Source: UBA3206 sp964548855
GTDB lineage: Bacteria; Bacillota_I; Bacilli_A; Acholeplasmatales; Anaeroplasmataceae
Length of the DNA stretch: 64,000 nucleotides
Assembly (NCBI GenBank): GCA_964548855.1
Contig: CAZJSR010000008.1
Coordinates: 1 to 64,000 of the forward strand
Direction: 5' to 3'
The notes beneath the pieces were generated by a model that searched no databases, was not told the origin of the DNA, and saw only the letters and a list, made by a program, of their open reading frames with translations. The first letter of the stretch is position 1, and the number at the start of each line of letters is the position of its first letter. Below are positions 45,497-53,666 of the stretch, in pieces. Position numbers and translations under genes: made by a program.

Positions 45497-47155
45497 GTGA
45501 AAAAATTAGCTGAAATATTATTTCCAAATGTTAATAAAACATATGATGATATTTTAAAAGAGTATCCAAGAAGAGAGGCTGGGACAGTATGTACAAGACT
45601 TGCGCCATCTCCAACAGGATTTTTACATATAGGTGGTGTTTATACAGCGCTTATTAATAAAAAAATTGCATCTCAAAACAATGGTGTATTTATGCTAAGA
45701 ATTGAAGATACTGATAAAAAAAGAGAAGTAAAAGGTTCTATTTCTATCATTTGTGAGGTATTTAAAAGATTAGGTATAAAAATAAATGAAGGTGTTATTT
45801 CAGAAGGAAATGAAATAGGTGAATATGGACCATATATTCAATCACATAGAGTAGATATTTACCATGTATTTGCAAAATATTTAGTAGAAAAAGGACTTGC
45901 ATATCCTTGTTTCTGCACAGAAGAAGAACTTACTGAAATAAGAAATAAACAAATTGAGTTAAAATTAACACCAGGTTATTATAAAGAATATGCTAAATAT
46001 CGTAATATTACATCTGAAGAAGCTTTAAAGTTAATTAGCGATAATAAAGAATATGTTTTAAGATTTAGAGTGCCCGATAATGAGCCTGAAAGAGTTAAGA
46101 TAAATGACCTAATTAAAGGTGATATTGAGATGGAAAACAACTTTAATGATTTCGTATTATTAAAGACTGACGGAATTCCTACTTATCACTTCGCACATGC
46201 TGTAGATGACTATCTAATGGGTACAAGTCATGTTATAAGAGGAGATGAATGGGTTTCTAGTTTACCTATTCATATCCAATTGTTTAAAGCTTTGAACTTT
46301 GAAATGCCTTCATATGCTCATGTTGCACCTGTAATGAAACAAGATGGTGAATCAAGAAGAAAACTTTCTAAGCGTAAAGATCCTGAATCTAGTGCAGAAT
46401 ATTATATTCAAAAAGGCTATCCAACAAAAGCTTTATATGTATATTTATATACACTTATTAATTCTAATTTTGAACAATGGTATTTAGATAATCCAGATAA
46501 AGATATTAATGATTTTGAATTTACTTTTGAAAATATGGGAGTTTCAGGTCCACTATATGATTTAGAAAAACTTGATAATATTTCAAAAGAAATAATCTAT
46601 AAAATAACTCCACAAGAAAATACCAAAAATTTATTAGATTGGGCAAAAGAATTCAATAATGAAGAATATGAAAGATATAGTAAAGATGTTTCATTTGTAA
46701 CAAATATTTTTAAAACACAAGGTGAAAATTCAATAGAACATCGTAAGGATATAGCGTCTTATTCAAGTTTTATGGAAGAGTTTGGATTCTTATATGAAGA
46801 TAAATTCTTAGCTGATGGAGATAACTATAAGACTTTATTATATGAAAATGTTAGTAAAGAAGAACTTCCGGAAATAGTTATGGCATTTGTAAATTATTTT
46901 GAAGGTATTAAGAATAATACTTTAGTTAAAGAAGATGGAAGTTTAAAAACATTAAAAGATTTAAGTAAAGAACTTAATTATACTGATAAAAAGAAATATG
47001 CAAAAAATCCAGAAGCATATCGTGGTGTTATAACGCAGTTTTATCATGCATTAAGAATTATGGTTACACATAAAACTAGTGGTATTTCAATGGATGATGT
47101 CATAAACGTTTTAGGATATGATGAAGTTATAAAGAGAATAAAGAATTCGTTATAA
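45497..47155 (+). CDS. gltX: Glutamate--tRNA ligase
   Basis: 552 residues, class I synthetase. The HIGH motif is in LAPSPTGFLHIGG and KMSKS is KLSKR. CFCTEEELTEIRNKQ and HVIRGDEW are typical. It charges tRNA-Glu with glutamate. GTG at 45497 is chosen: AAGGTG lies 6 nt before it, and an upstream GTG (45488) sits inside that site. Length about 70 residues above the E. coli enzyme is normal for this Clostridia/Mollicutes-like subtype with a longer C-terminal helical domain. A TATAAT at 45460-45465 may be its -10 box. It heads a run with two unknown genes and cvfB. Confidence 0.95.
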   Translation: MKKLAEILFPNVNKTYDDILKEYPRREAGTVCTRLAPSPTGFLHIGGVYTALINKKIASQNNGVFMLRIEDTDKKREVKGSISIICEVFKRLGIKINEGVISEGNEIGEYGPYIQSHRVDIYHVFAKYLVEKGLAYPCFCTEEELTEIRNKQIELKLTPGYYKEYAKYRNITSEEALKLISDNKEYVLRFRVPDNEPERVKINDLIKGDIEMENNFNDFVLLKTDGIPTYHFAHAVDDYLMGTSHVIRGDEWVSSLPIHIQLFKALNFEMPSYAHVAPVMKQDGESRRKLSKRKDPESSAEYYIQKGYPTKALYVYLYTLINSNFEQWYLDNPDKDINDFEFTFENMGVSGPLYDLEKLDNISKEIIYKITPQENTKNLLDWAKEFNNEEYERYSKDVSFVTNIFKTQGENSIEHRKDIASYSSFMEEFGFLYEDKFLADGDNYKTLLYENVSKEELPEIVMAFVNYFEGIKNNTLVKEDGSLKTLKDLSKELNYTDKKKYAKNPEAYRGVITQFYHALRIMVTHKTSGISMDDVINVLGYDEVIKRIKNSL

Positions 47156-47167
47156 TAGAGGTATTTT

Positions 47168-47596
47168 ATGGATTATAAAGCAATAACATTGAAACTAAGA
47201 ATCGCAAGACTATTAAGAGGAGAAAGACCATGTGTCGTTACTGTTCCTAAAAATAAAGGGAAAATATATTCTGGTAAAAAAGATGAATTATATGTCATGA
47301 CACTTACTAATGATAGAATGTTATATTTCCATGGAATCACAAAATTCTTTAAGGATTATGATCCTAAAAGAGATTTTAAAATTAAAATTGATGGTCTTGT
47401 TGCATATACAAAAGAGGATAAAACAAAATCTGTTTGCGAATATACTTTTTCTTCAAAAAATGGAGGACTATATTTTCCAATTAGAGTTATTCACGGAGTA
47501 AAAGGTACATATGAAACAGATGTTAATATGGAGTATATATTAAGAAAACTTTACTCATATGGAGTAAGGGAGGAAAAACTATATGACGGAAAGTAA
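47168..47596 (+). CDS. Conserved-looking hypothetical protein
   Basis: 142 residues, soluble, basic, no signal peptide. The pattern NDRMLYFHGITKFFKDYDPK followed by FKIKIDGLVAYT and a C-terminal helix suggests a small PH-like or beta-barrel fold, but I do not recognise the family. It starts 12 nt after gltX and overlaps the next small gene by 14 bp, so it is in the gltX-cvfB operon. Function unknown. Confidence 0.65.
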   Translation: MDYKAITLKLRIARLLRGERPCVVTVPKNKGKIYSGKKDELYVMTLTNDRMLYFHGITKFFKDYDPKRDFKIKIDGLVAYTKEDKTKSVCEYTFSSKNGGLYFPIRVIHGVKGTYETDVNMEYILRKLYSYGVREEKLYDGK

Positions 47597-47726
47597 GCCA
47601 CTTACACAAAAAGAACGTGAGCTTATTAAAAGAATAGAAGGTAGAAATAAACCTAAAAATAATCCTACAAAAGAAGACTACCTTAAACAAACAGATAGAA
47701 ATTATAAGGATGGTGACAGAAACTAA
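47583..47726 (+). CDS. 47-residue hydrophilic protein
   Basis: ATG at 47583 with GGGAGG 7 nt upstream. The product is highly charged (starts MTESKPLTQKERELIKRIEG, ends YKDGDRN) and probably helical then disordered. It overlaps the gene upstream by 14 bp and its TAA shares a base with the cvfB start (TAATG). Tight packing and a strong ribosome site support it being real. No family recognised. Confidence 0.65.
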   Translation: MTESKPLTQKERELIKRIEGRNKPKNNPTKEDYLKQTDRNYKDGDRN

Positions 47727-48571
47727 TGATAAACGCATTTATGAAAAATGATCTTAAGGTATTAAGAAAATCTGACCTGGGATATATGCTTACCGATAAT
47801 CAAACAGAAGTATTACTTCATTTTCGTGAGTCAAATAATATTGAATTAAATATCGGTGATAGTGTATCTGCATTTATATATTATGATAAACTAGGAAGAC
47901 TATGCGCCACTTTAAATGAACCAACAGTTACTAAAGAAACACCAGGTTTTGCCAAGGTTGTAGAAGTTGTTAGTAATTTAGGAGTGTTCTTAAATATTAA
48001 TGTTGGTAAAGATATTTTACTGTCAAAAGAATATCTTCCTTATAATAAAGAATTATGGCCTGATGTTGATGATACAATTTTAATTCAATTAAAAGTGAAA
48101 AATGATTATGTTACTGCGAAACCTTTAAATCGCTATGAAATAATAGACCTTGATAAAAAAACATCATATAAAATTGATGATGAAGTAAAAGGGTATGTAA
48201 TAAGAACTGGTCTTGAAGGTGTAGGTATTGTAACAACTGATTTAGCGTATGTGTTTGTTCACAAAACTCATTTAAGAAAGAACTACAGATTAGGTGAAGA
48301 AGTTACAACTAAAATTATTATGGTTAAGAGTAAAGAGTATAATGGATCATTAATAGAACATAAAGAAAAAATGATAGATAAAGATGCACAAATTATACTT
48401 GATTACTTAATTAAACATAATGGTAAGATGACACTTACAGCTAAAAGTAATAGTGATGAGGTATTAAGGGAATTAAGACTTTCAAGAAAAGCTTTTAAGA
48501 GAGCATTAGGTAATTTATATAAAGAACATAAAGTATTATGTAATGATTCTGAAACAATTTTAATAAAATAA
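47726..48571 (+). CDS. cvfB: S1-domain RNA-binding protein, CvfB/YitL family
   Basis: 281 residues. Tandem S1-like OB domains: FRESNNIELNIGDSVSAFIYY, then GFAKVVEVVSNLGVFLNI and GYVIRTGLEGVGIVTT, and a C-terminal winged helix (LRELRLSRKAFKRALGNLYK) as in CvfB. In staphylococci CvfB affects virulence regulation and RNA binding. The order of domains and length match the family. It is translationally coupled to the 47-residue gene and ends the gltX operon, converging on yidD. Confidence 0.88.
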   Translation: MINAFMKNDLKVLRKSDLGYMLTDNQTEVLLHFRESNNIELNIGDSVSAFIYYDKLGRLCATLNEPTVTKETPGFAKVVEVVSNLGVFLNINVGKDILLSKEYLPYNKELWPDVDDTILIQLKVKNDYVTAKPLNRYEIIDLDKKTSYKIDDEVKGYVIRTGLEGVGIVTTDLAYVFVHKTHLRKNYRLGEEVTTKIIMVKSKEYNGSLIEHKEKMIDKDAQIILDYLIKHNGKMTLTAKSNSDEVLRELRLSRKAFKRALGNLYKEHKVLCNDSETILIK

Positions 48572-48592
48572 GAACCTAGTTATCTAAGTTCT
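48571..48592. terminator. Shared terminator-like hairpin between cvfB and yidD
   Basis: AGAAC-C-TAG (48571-48579) pairs with CTA-A-GTTCT (48584-48592) with one mismatch. T-rich sequence on both sides may let it act in both directions. It overlaps the 3' ends of both genes. Confidence 0.45.
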
Positions 48593-48863
48593 CATAGTAT
48601 AATTTTATTAAAGTATCTTCTAAAGTATCGTATTTATAACGATACTTTTTTTCTTCAGGAACTGGATCATATGCTAGTTTGTGAAATGGATTACATCTTA
48701 TTAATCTCCATACTGTTAGTATTCCTGCATAAAAGATATTGTATCTTTTAAACGCGATTTTAGCATATTCACTGCAGGTTGGAATAAACCTACATTTCTT
48801 TTCTGTATTTGGTGATATATTTTTTTGATAATTATCAATCATTTTTAAAATAAATCTCTTCAA
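48576..48863 (-). CDS. yidD: Membrane protein insertion efficiency factor
   Basis: 95 residues. CRFIPTCSEYAKIA is the conserved Cys-containing YidD motif, followed by RLIRCNPFHKLAYDPVPEEK. The N-terminal amphipathic helix (FILKMIDNYQKNISP) associates with the membrane. YidD assists YidC-dependent insertion. It is usually next to rnpA/yidC but here stands alone on the minus strand. Confidence 0.92.
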   Translation of the reverse strand: MKRFILKMIDNYQKNISPNTEKKCRFIPTCSEYAKIAFKRYNIFYAGILTVWRLIRCNPFHKLAYDPVPEEKKYRYKYDTLEDTLIKLYYENLDN

Positions 48864-48941
48864 AAAAAATCACCTCTTTAGGTTTATTATATCACATTAC
48901 ATAGATTTAATCATATTTTAAAATTGGAAGTGATTTAATAT

Positions 48942-50702
48942 ATGAGTGGAATTTTTTTTAAGACAAATTTTTATACAAATTGTGATGTAGTTTTATTTAA
49001 AGAATCATTAGATTCTATGAATCATAGAGGACCTGATGAGACAGTTTTATATTTTAATAATGATTTTTCAATGGGGCATAAGAATTTATTATCAAAGGAA
49101 TATGTAAATGGTAAAAGCATTATAAGTGTTTATGATAGACATTTATTATTTGATGGTGAAGTATATAATAGAGATGAACTAGGTATAAAAGATTATAAAT
49201 CAGATTTATTATTAGTTTCGAGTTTATTGAAAGAAAATGATAAAAAGGAAGTATTAAACAAAATTAATGGGATTTTCTCCTTAGTTTATGTAAATAACAA
49301 CAATGTATTTATTGCGAGAGATAAAATAGGTATTAAACCATTATATTATTCAATATATAATGATGATATAATCATATCATCAGAAATAAAAGGCATACTT
49401 AAATATATTGGTGAAGCAGTAGTAGATAAAGAAGGTTTATGCGAATTGTTAGGGATGCTTCCATCACATACCCCAGGAAAAACAATTTACAAAGGAATAT
49501 ATGAACTTGAAGCAGGACATTATTTAACGTTTAATCATAAAGAAGGTTTAAAGATTGAAAAATATTTTGATCTTACTCCTAAGGATTTTAATTTGAGTTT
49601 AGATGATACTAAATCTATGGTAAAACATTTATTATGTGATGCGATTAATAAACAAGTTGGAAATGAAATATCCTTATGTTCATTTTTAAGTGGTGGACTT
49701 GATTCAAGTGTTATTGTAGGCGTTATTAATGAACAAAAAAAGAATTTAAATACATTTAGTATAAATTATGAAGATAATGATAAAGATTATACTCTAAATC
49801 AATTTGAAACATCAAAAGATGAAGATTATGTTCATTTGATGAACACTAAACATACCACAATAACTATAGATAATTCAACACTTATAGATTATTTAAAGAC
49901 AGCTGTTGTATTAAGAGATTCACCTGGTATGGCTGATATAGATGCGTCACTTTATTATTTATGTAAAAGAGTACATGATAAATATAATACATCAACATCA
50001 GGTGAAATATCAGATGAAATATTTGGTGGTTATCCATGGTATTATAAAAATGATAAATATGATATATTCCCTTGGATTAGGAATTTAGATTATAGATGTG
50101 ATTTAATTAATAAAGATTTAGATATTAATATTAAAGAGTATGTAAATGATAAATATTTAAAAATATTAAAAGAAACACCTATTTTACCTAGTGATTCTAA
50201 AGAACGTGTTTTAGAAAGGCAAATGTATTATTTAAATTATAAATACTTTATGGCATCATTAGTTGAAAGACATGATAGAATGACATCTGGAGCTTCTTTA
50301 AATGTTAAAGTGCCTTTTTCTGATTATCGATTAGTTGAATTTTTATATAATGTGCCATTTAAGTATAAATATTATAATAATACAGAAAAAGCATTGTTAA
50401 GAGATAGTATGAAAGAATTTATACCAGAAGATATTTATTTAAGAAAGAAAAGTCCATACCCTAAAACAAGAAGTAAAGGATATTCAAGGATGATAAAAAA
50501 ATTACTACAACAAACATTAAAAAATAAATCAAGTATTTTATATACTTTATTTGATAATGACAAACTTATCGAACTTGCAAGTACAAATAAAGAACTAGAT
50601 GTCCCTTGGTATGGTCAACTTATGAGATTAGATCAGTTAAGAGCTTTTTTGTATCAAATCGATTTTTGGTATAAAGAATACAATATAAAATTAGATTTAT
50701 AA
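48942..50702 (+). CDS. asnB: Asparagine synthase-like protein, glutaminase site degenerate
   Basis: 586 residues. An N-terminal Ntn glutaminase-like domain (about 1-190) and a C-terminal synthetase domain with the pyrophosphate loop FLSGGLDSSVIVG and SGEISDEIFGGYPWY. Sequence begins MSGIF instead of MCGIF: the nucleophile Cys is Ser. Arg49 of E. coli AsnB (HERLS) aligns with Asn in GHKNLLS, and Asn74 (VNGEIYN) with Asp in FDGEVYN. Synthetase residues look intact. It may use free ammonia to make asparagine, or amidate another substrate. GGAAGTG precedes the ATG. Confidence 0.85.
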   Translation: MSGIFFKTNFYTNCDVVLFKESLDSMNHRGPDETVLYFNNDFSMGHKNLLSKEYVNGKSIISVYDRHLLFDGEVYNRDELGIKDYKSDLLLVSSLLKENDKKEVLNKINGIFSLVYVNNNNVFIARDKIGIKPLYYSIYNDDIIISSEIKGILKYIGEAVVDKEGLCELLGMLPSHTPGKTIYKGIYELEAGHYLTFNHKEGLKIEKYFDLTPKDFNLSLDDTKSMVKHLLCDAINKQVGNEISLCSFLSGGLDSSVIVGVINEQKKNLNTFSINYEDNDKDYTLNQFETSKDEDYVHLMNTKHTTITIDNSTLIDYLKTAVVLRDSPGMADIDASLYYLCKRVHDKYNTSTSGEISDEIFGGYPWYYKNDKYDIFPWIRNLDYRCDLINKDLDINIKEYVNDKYLKILKETPILPSDSKERVLERQMYYLNYKYFMASLVERHDRMTSGASLNVKVPFSDYRLVEFLYNVPFKYKYYNNTEKALLRDSMKEFIPEDIYLRKKSPYPKTRSKGYSRMIKKLLQQTLKNKSSILYTLFDNDKLIELASTNKELDVPWYGQLMRLDQLRAFLYQIDFWYKEYNIKLDL

Positions 50703-50737
50703 TTAAACTACAAATAAATAAAAAGTGTTGTATAACC

Positions 50738-50766
50738 TTGATTTTTATATATCTTAATGGTATACT
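50738..50766 (+). promoter_or_regulatory. Promoter of the diguanylate cyclase unit
   Basis: TTGATT (50738-50743) and TATACT (50761-50766) with a 17-bp spacer, just upstream of the riboswitch. Confidence 0.6.
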
Positions 50767-50771
50767 AAAGT

Positions 50772-50896
50772 TAAGTTAATACGGCAAAATACCCGAAAGG
50801 ATATGACGCAAAGCTAAAGGGCCTTTAATCTGGCAGCCAGTTGCAATAAAATTTTTTGTTTTTTTGTGGCCCCTTTTGCGAGCCACTTTTTATTTT
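50772..50896 (+). ncRNA. Cyclic di-GMP-I (GEMM-I) riboswitch, second copy
   Basis: CGGCAAAATACCC with a GAAA tetraloop hairpin, ATGACGCAAAGC, AAAGGGCC in P3 and GCAGCCAGTTGC closing P1. Downstream GTGGC (50866-50870) pairs with GCCAC (50882-50886), followed by TTTTTATTTT: a weak terminator. AAAGGGCC (50816-50823, in P3) can alternatively pair with GGCCCCTTT (50868-50876), one C bulged, blocking the terminator. Ligand binding would hold AAAGGGCC in the aptamer and favour termination, so the predicted output is OFF. Confidence 0.88.
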
Positions 50897-50909
50897 ATAA
50901 AGGAGGTCG

Positions 50910-51953
50910 ATGAGGTTAATGTATAAGAAATATTTAAAAACTATAGATTTTTTCGATCATTTTGAAGAATCAGAAATTAAAGCAAATGTATTAGATCCGC
51001 TTACAAAAGTAGTAAACCGAAAATATACTATGAAATTTATGGAACATTTAATATCAAAAAATCAACCATTTACTTTTATAATGTTAGATTTAGATAATTT
51101 TAAAATGTTAAATGATAATTACGGCCATATTGTTGGAGATATTGCGTTAAGGGAGTTTTCTAAGGCGTTAATTAAATATGTAGGTAAAAATGGAGTTGTA
51201 GGAAGATACGGTGGAGATGAATTTATTATTGTATACCTAGGTGATACTAAATATGAAGTTGTATATAAATTCATTTATGATTTTTTTGAAGATAAGGGTA
51301 TTATAAGAAAAAACTATAAAATAGGTGAAATTAATCAGTTCATTACCGCAACAATAGGAGCCTCATCATTTCCTAAGGATGGAAACACTGTTTCAGTGTT
51401 ATTTGAAAAAACTGATAAAGCACTTTATCGTGGTAAAGTAAAGGGAAGAAATTGTTTTATTATTTATGTCCATGAAAAACACAAAGATATAGATAAATCA
51501 AAATTAGTAAAAGAACCTTTATATAAAATCCTTGCGAGAATTCAAGAAATTAGTAATAACTCAAAAGATGTTAATCATCGTAGACAAAGTATTTTTAATC
51601 ATGTTAAGTATATGTTAAATAATACTAATATTGCGCTTATTAATACGGATTATTCTATATTTGTAAATAATAAACTTATAAATGTTAATGACGAATATGA
51701 ACTTAAAAATATCTCAACTAAAATATTTGATGAATTTGGATATTTTTATACAGAGGATGTAGACAAAATAAAATATACAATCCCACAGTTATATAAATTA
51801 TGTTATGAACATGGTATACTTTCTATTTTAATAAATAAATATAAACACCTTGATGATACTATACAGTATATTGTATTTACTGAAGCTAAAATTCATAGAA
51901 TATGGCAAGATGATGATTTAGCTTTAGCGTTTTATGTAAATCGTATAGCCTAA
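50910..51953 (+). CDS. GGDEF diguanylate cyclase
   Basis: 347 residues. The GGDEF domain (about 28-190) has DPLTKVVNRKYTMKF, FIMLDLDNFKMLNDNYGH (metal Asp) and the active-site RYGGDEF at residues 99-105. It makes c-di-GMP from two GTP. The inhibitory I-site RxxD, expected at residues 92-95, reads GKNG. The C-terminal 150 residues (helical then TIPQLYKLCYEHGILSILIN and a final strand-helix) may be GAF-like. No membrane segment. AGGAGG lies 3 nt before the first ATG; the ATG nine nt later is possible. Confidence 0.88.
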   Translation: MRLMYKKYLKTIDFFDHFEESEIKANVLDPLTKVVNRKYTMKFMEHLISKNQPFTFIMLDLDNFKMLNDNYGHIVGDIALREFSKALIKYVGKNGVVGRYGGDEFIIVYLGDTKYEVVYKFIYDFFEDKGIIRKNYKIGEINQFITATIGASSFPKDGNTVSVLFEKTDKALYRGKVKGRNCFIIYVHEKHKDIDKSKLVKEPLYKILARIQEISNNSKDVNHRRQSIFNHVKYMLNNTNIALINTDYSIFVNNKLINVNDEYELKNISTKIFDEFGYFYTEDVDKIKYTIPQLYKLCYEHGILSILINKYKHLDDTIQYIVFTEAKIHRIWQDDDLALAFYVNRIA

Positions 51954-51994
51954 AAGAAAATATTTAGTGTATAATCTTTTTAGGAGATGTTAAA

Positions 51995-52465
51995 ATGATT
52001 AGAAGAGCTAAGAAGGAAGATTTATCTAAAATTAATGAATTATTGTATCAAGTTCATGATCTTCATGCAAGAAAAAGACCTGATTTATTTAAAATAGGAC
52101 GAAAAAAATATAATGACGAAGAAATTTTAGAGATTATTTCTGATGATAATAGACCTATATATGTCTATGAGGAGTCTAAAGAAGTAATGGGATATGGATT
52201 TTGTGTGATTACAGATTATGATGAATCCTCATCACTTGCGACTAGAAAAGAATTATATATTGATGATTTATGTGTCGATAAGAATATGAGAAATAAAGGA
52301 ATCGGAAAGGCTATTTATTATCATATTTTAGATGAAGCTAAAAAAATGGGATGTTACAATGTAACTCTTAATGTATGGTGCTTAAATGATTCAGCAATGA
52401 AATTTTATGAATCAATTGGATTGAAGCCTCTTAAAATATATATGGAAAAAATAATAGAAGAATAA
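51995..52465 (+). CDS. GNAT-family N-acetyltransferase
   Basis: 156 residues. LYIDDLCVDKNMRNKGIGKAI is strand 4 with the acetyl-CoA pyrophosphate loop (RNKGIG), and TLNVWCLNDSAMKFYESIGL is the typical C-terminal half. RPDLF and KKYNDEEI in the N-terminus are common in a Firmicute subfamily of unknown substrate. AGGAG precedes the ATG. The gene lies 41 nt after the cyclase and may be co-transcribed. Confidence 0.85.
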   Translation: MIRRAKKEDLSKINELLYQVHDLHARKRPDLFKIGRKKYNDEEILEIISDDNRPIYVYEESKEVMGYGFCVITDYDESSSLATRKELYIDDLCVDKNMRNKGIGKAIYYHILDEAKKMGCYNVTLNVWCLNDSAMKFYESIGLKPLKIYMEKIIEE

Positions 52466-52503
52466 AATATGTGAATTTGGAAATACTACTAATAGGTGAT
52501 AAA

Positions 52504-52962
52504 ATGTATGTCACTATTAGTAGTATTTTTGTTTTAATATTAATATTATTTATTCCAATTAAGGTAAAAATTTTAAATGTGAAAATGTATAATTACATAT
52601 TTGTTAAGATATTGTTTTTTAAATTCAAAATAAAGAATCAAAATATGTTTAAAAATAAAACTAATTTTAAAATTTTTAATTATTTGAATTACATATTTAA
52701 AAGGATAGATATTAAAGAAATATCTATAATTAAATATCATAACTTAAATAACAATTTATTTATTAATTATTCTATTAAGGCTATTATAGTATCATATTTA
52801 TTTAATAGATTTAGAACTGTAGAAAATGTTAATTATGAAATAGTATTTTCAAATAGAGAAGATTATGATTTTAATATTATATTAAAGACTAAAATACTAG
52901 ATATTATATTAATAATATGGAGGATATATGGAAGAAAAAATAAATACACTATTGAAGGTTAG
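52504..52962 (+). CDS. DUF2953/YtfI-like membrane protein
   Basis: 152 residues from an ATG with AGGTG 6 nt upstream (a GTG at 52471 lacks a site). One N-terminal membrane segment (about 4-20), then a basic beta-rich part and amphipathic C-terminus. It overlaps the ytfJ-like gene by 35 bp, the same order as ytfI-ytfJ in Bacillus, which is the main support for the assignment. Function unknown. Confidence 0.55.
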   Translation: MYVTISSIFVLILILFIPIKVKILNVKMYNYIFVKILFFKFKIKNQNMFKNKTNFKIFNYLNYIFKRIDIKEISIIKYHNLNNNLFINYSIKAIIVSYLFNRFRTVENVNYEIVFSNREDYDFNIILKTKILDIILIIWRIYGRKNKYTIEG

Positions 52963-53314
52963 TCTAGATAGTATTAAAAATATGATTGATGTGAATACTG
53001 TAGTTGGCGAGAAAATTCTGATAGGAGAAAATGTTATTGTAATTCCAGTAAGTCGTGTAAGGATGGGATTTATCAGTGGTGGTGGCGACCTAAAATGTTG
53101 CGATATGCCACCTTTTACTGGAGGTAGTGGCGCAACAATGGGAATTACTCCTATAGGATTTTTAATATGTGAAAATGAAATGGTAAGATTTGTAAATACT
53201 TATGAATTAGATAAAATTGACAAATTATGTGATTTGTTTTCGTCAATAGGTTTGAAAATAGTAGATTATCTTAAAATTAAGAAAGAAAGTAAATGTCCAT
53301 CTGACATAAAATAG
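52928..53314 (+). CDS. ytfJ: GerW/YtfJ-family sporulation protein
   Basis: 128 residues. The family core is clear: NTVVGEKILIGENVIVIPVSR, VRMGFISGGGD and FTGGSGATMGITPIGFL with its glycine-rich loops. YtfJ/GerW is a spore-associated protein conserved in endospore formers and needed for full germination in some. GGAGG lies 4 nt before the ATG. Relatives without obvious sporulation roles also exist. Confidence 0.85.
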   Translation: MEEKINTLLKVSLDSIKNMIDVNTVVGEKILIGENVIVIPVSRVRMGFISGGGDLKCCDMPPFTGGSGATMGITPIGFLICENEMVRFVNTYELDKIDKLCDLFSSIGLKIVDYLKIKKESKCPSDIK

Positions 53315-53404
53315 TTAAATACTTTTCTTTTTTAATATAATAAAGAATAAAAAACATGTTTTTAAACTTTATGTTATTTTTAAGTTAAAAACTAATAAAT
53401 CTTA

Positions 53405-53433
53405 TTGAAAAAAAAGTATTTTATAGGTATAAT
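53405..53433 (+). promoter_or_regulatory. Promoter of pheST
   Basis: TTGAAA (53405-53410) and TATAAT (53428-53433) with a 17-bp spacer. Confidence 0.7.
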
Positions 53434-53439
53434 TAACTA

Positions 53440-53646
53440 GTAATACGTTGATAAAGACTAGTAGAGTACAAATGCTTTATAGAGAGAAGTCGGTTGGTGA
53501 AAGATTTTAGGCTATGTATTTGAATTCACTTTGGAGTGATGTTAATCGCATCCGTTTTCCGCGTTAAGGATATGAGTGCTAGTATATCTAGAACTAAGGT
53601 GGTACCACGGTTATTAATCGTCCTTTGATTTAAGGATGATTTTTTT
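53440..53646 (+). ncRNA. T-box leader, phenylalanine-specific
   Basis: Stem I features AGAGAG and CGGTTGGTGAAAG are present, with a GAATTCACT specifier region where TTC (53525-53527) is the Phe codon. The T-box AACTAAGGTGGTACCACGG (about 53592-53610) is followed by a terminator, ATCGTCCTT (53617-53625) with AAGGATGAT (53632-53640), and a T-run. Uncharged tRNA-Phe should stabilise the antiterminator and allow pheST transcription. Confidence 0.93.
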
Positions 53647-53666
53647 ATTTTATAGGAGGAGAAAAT

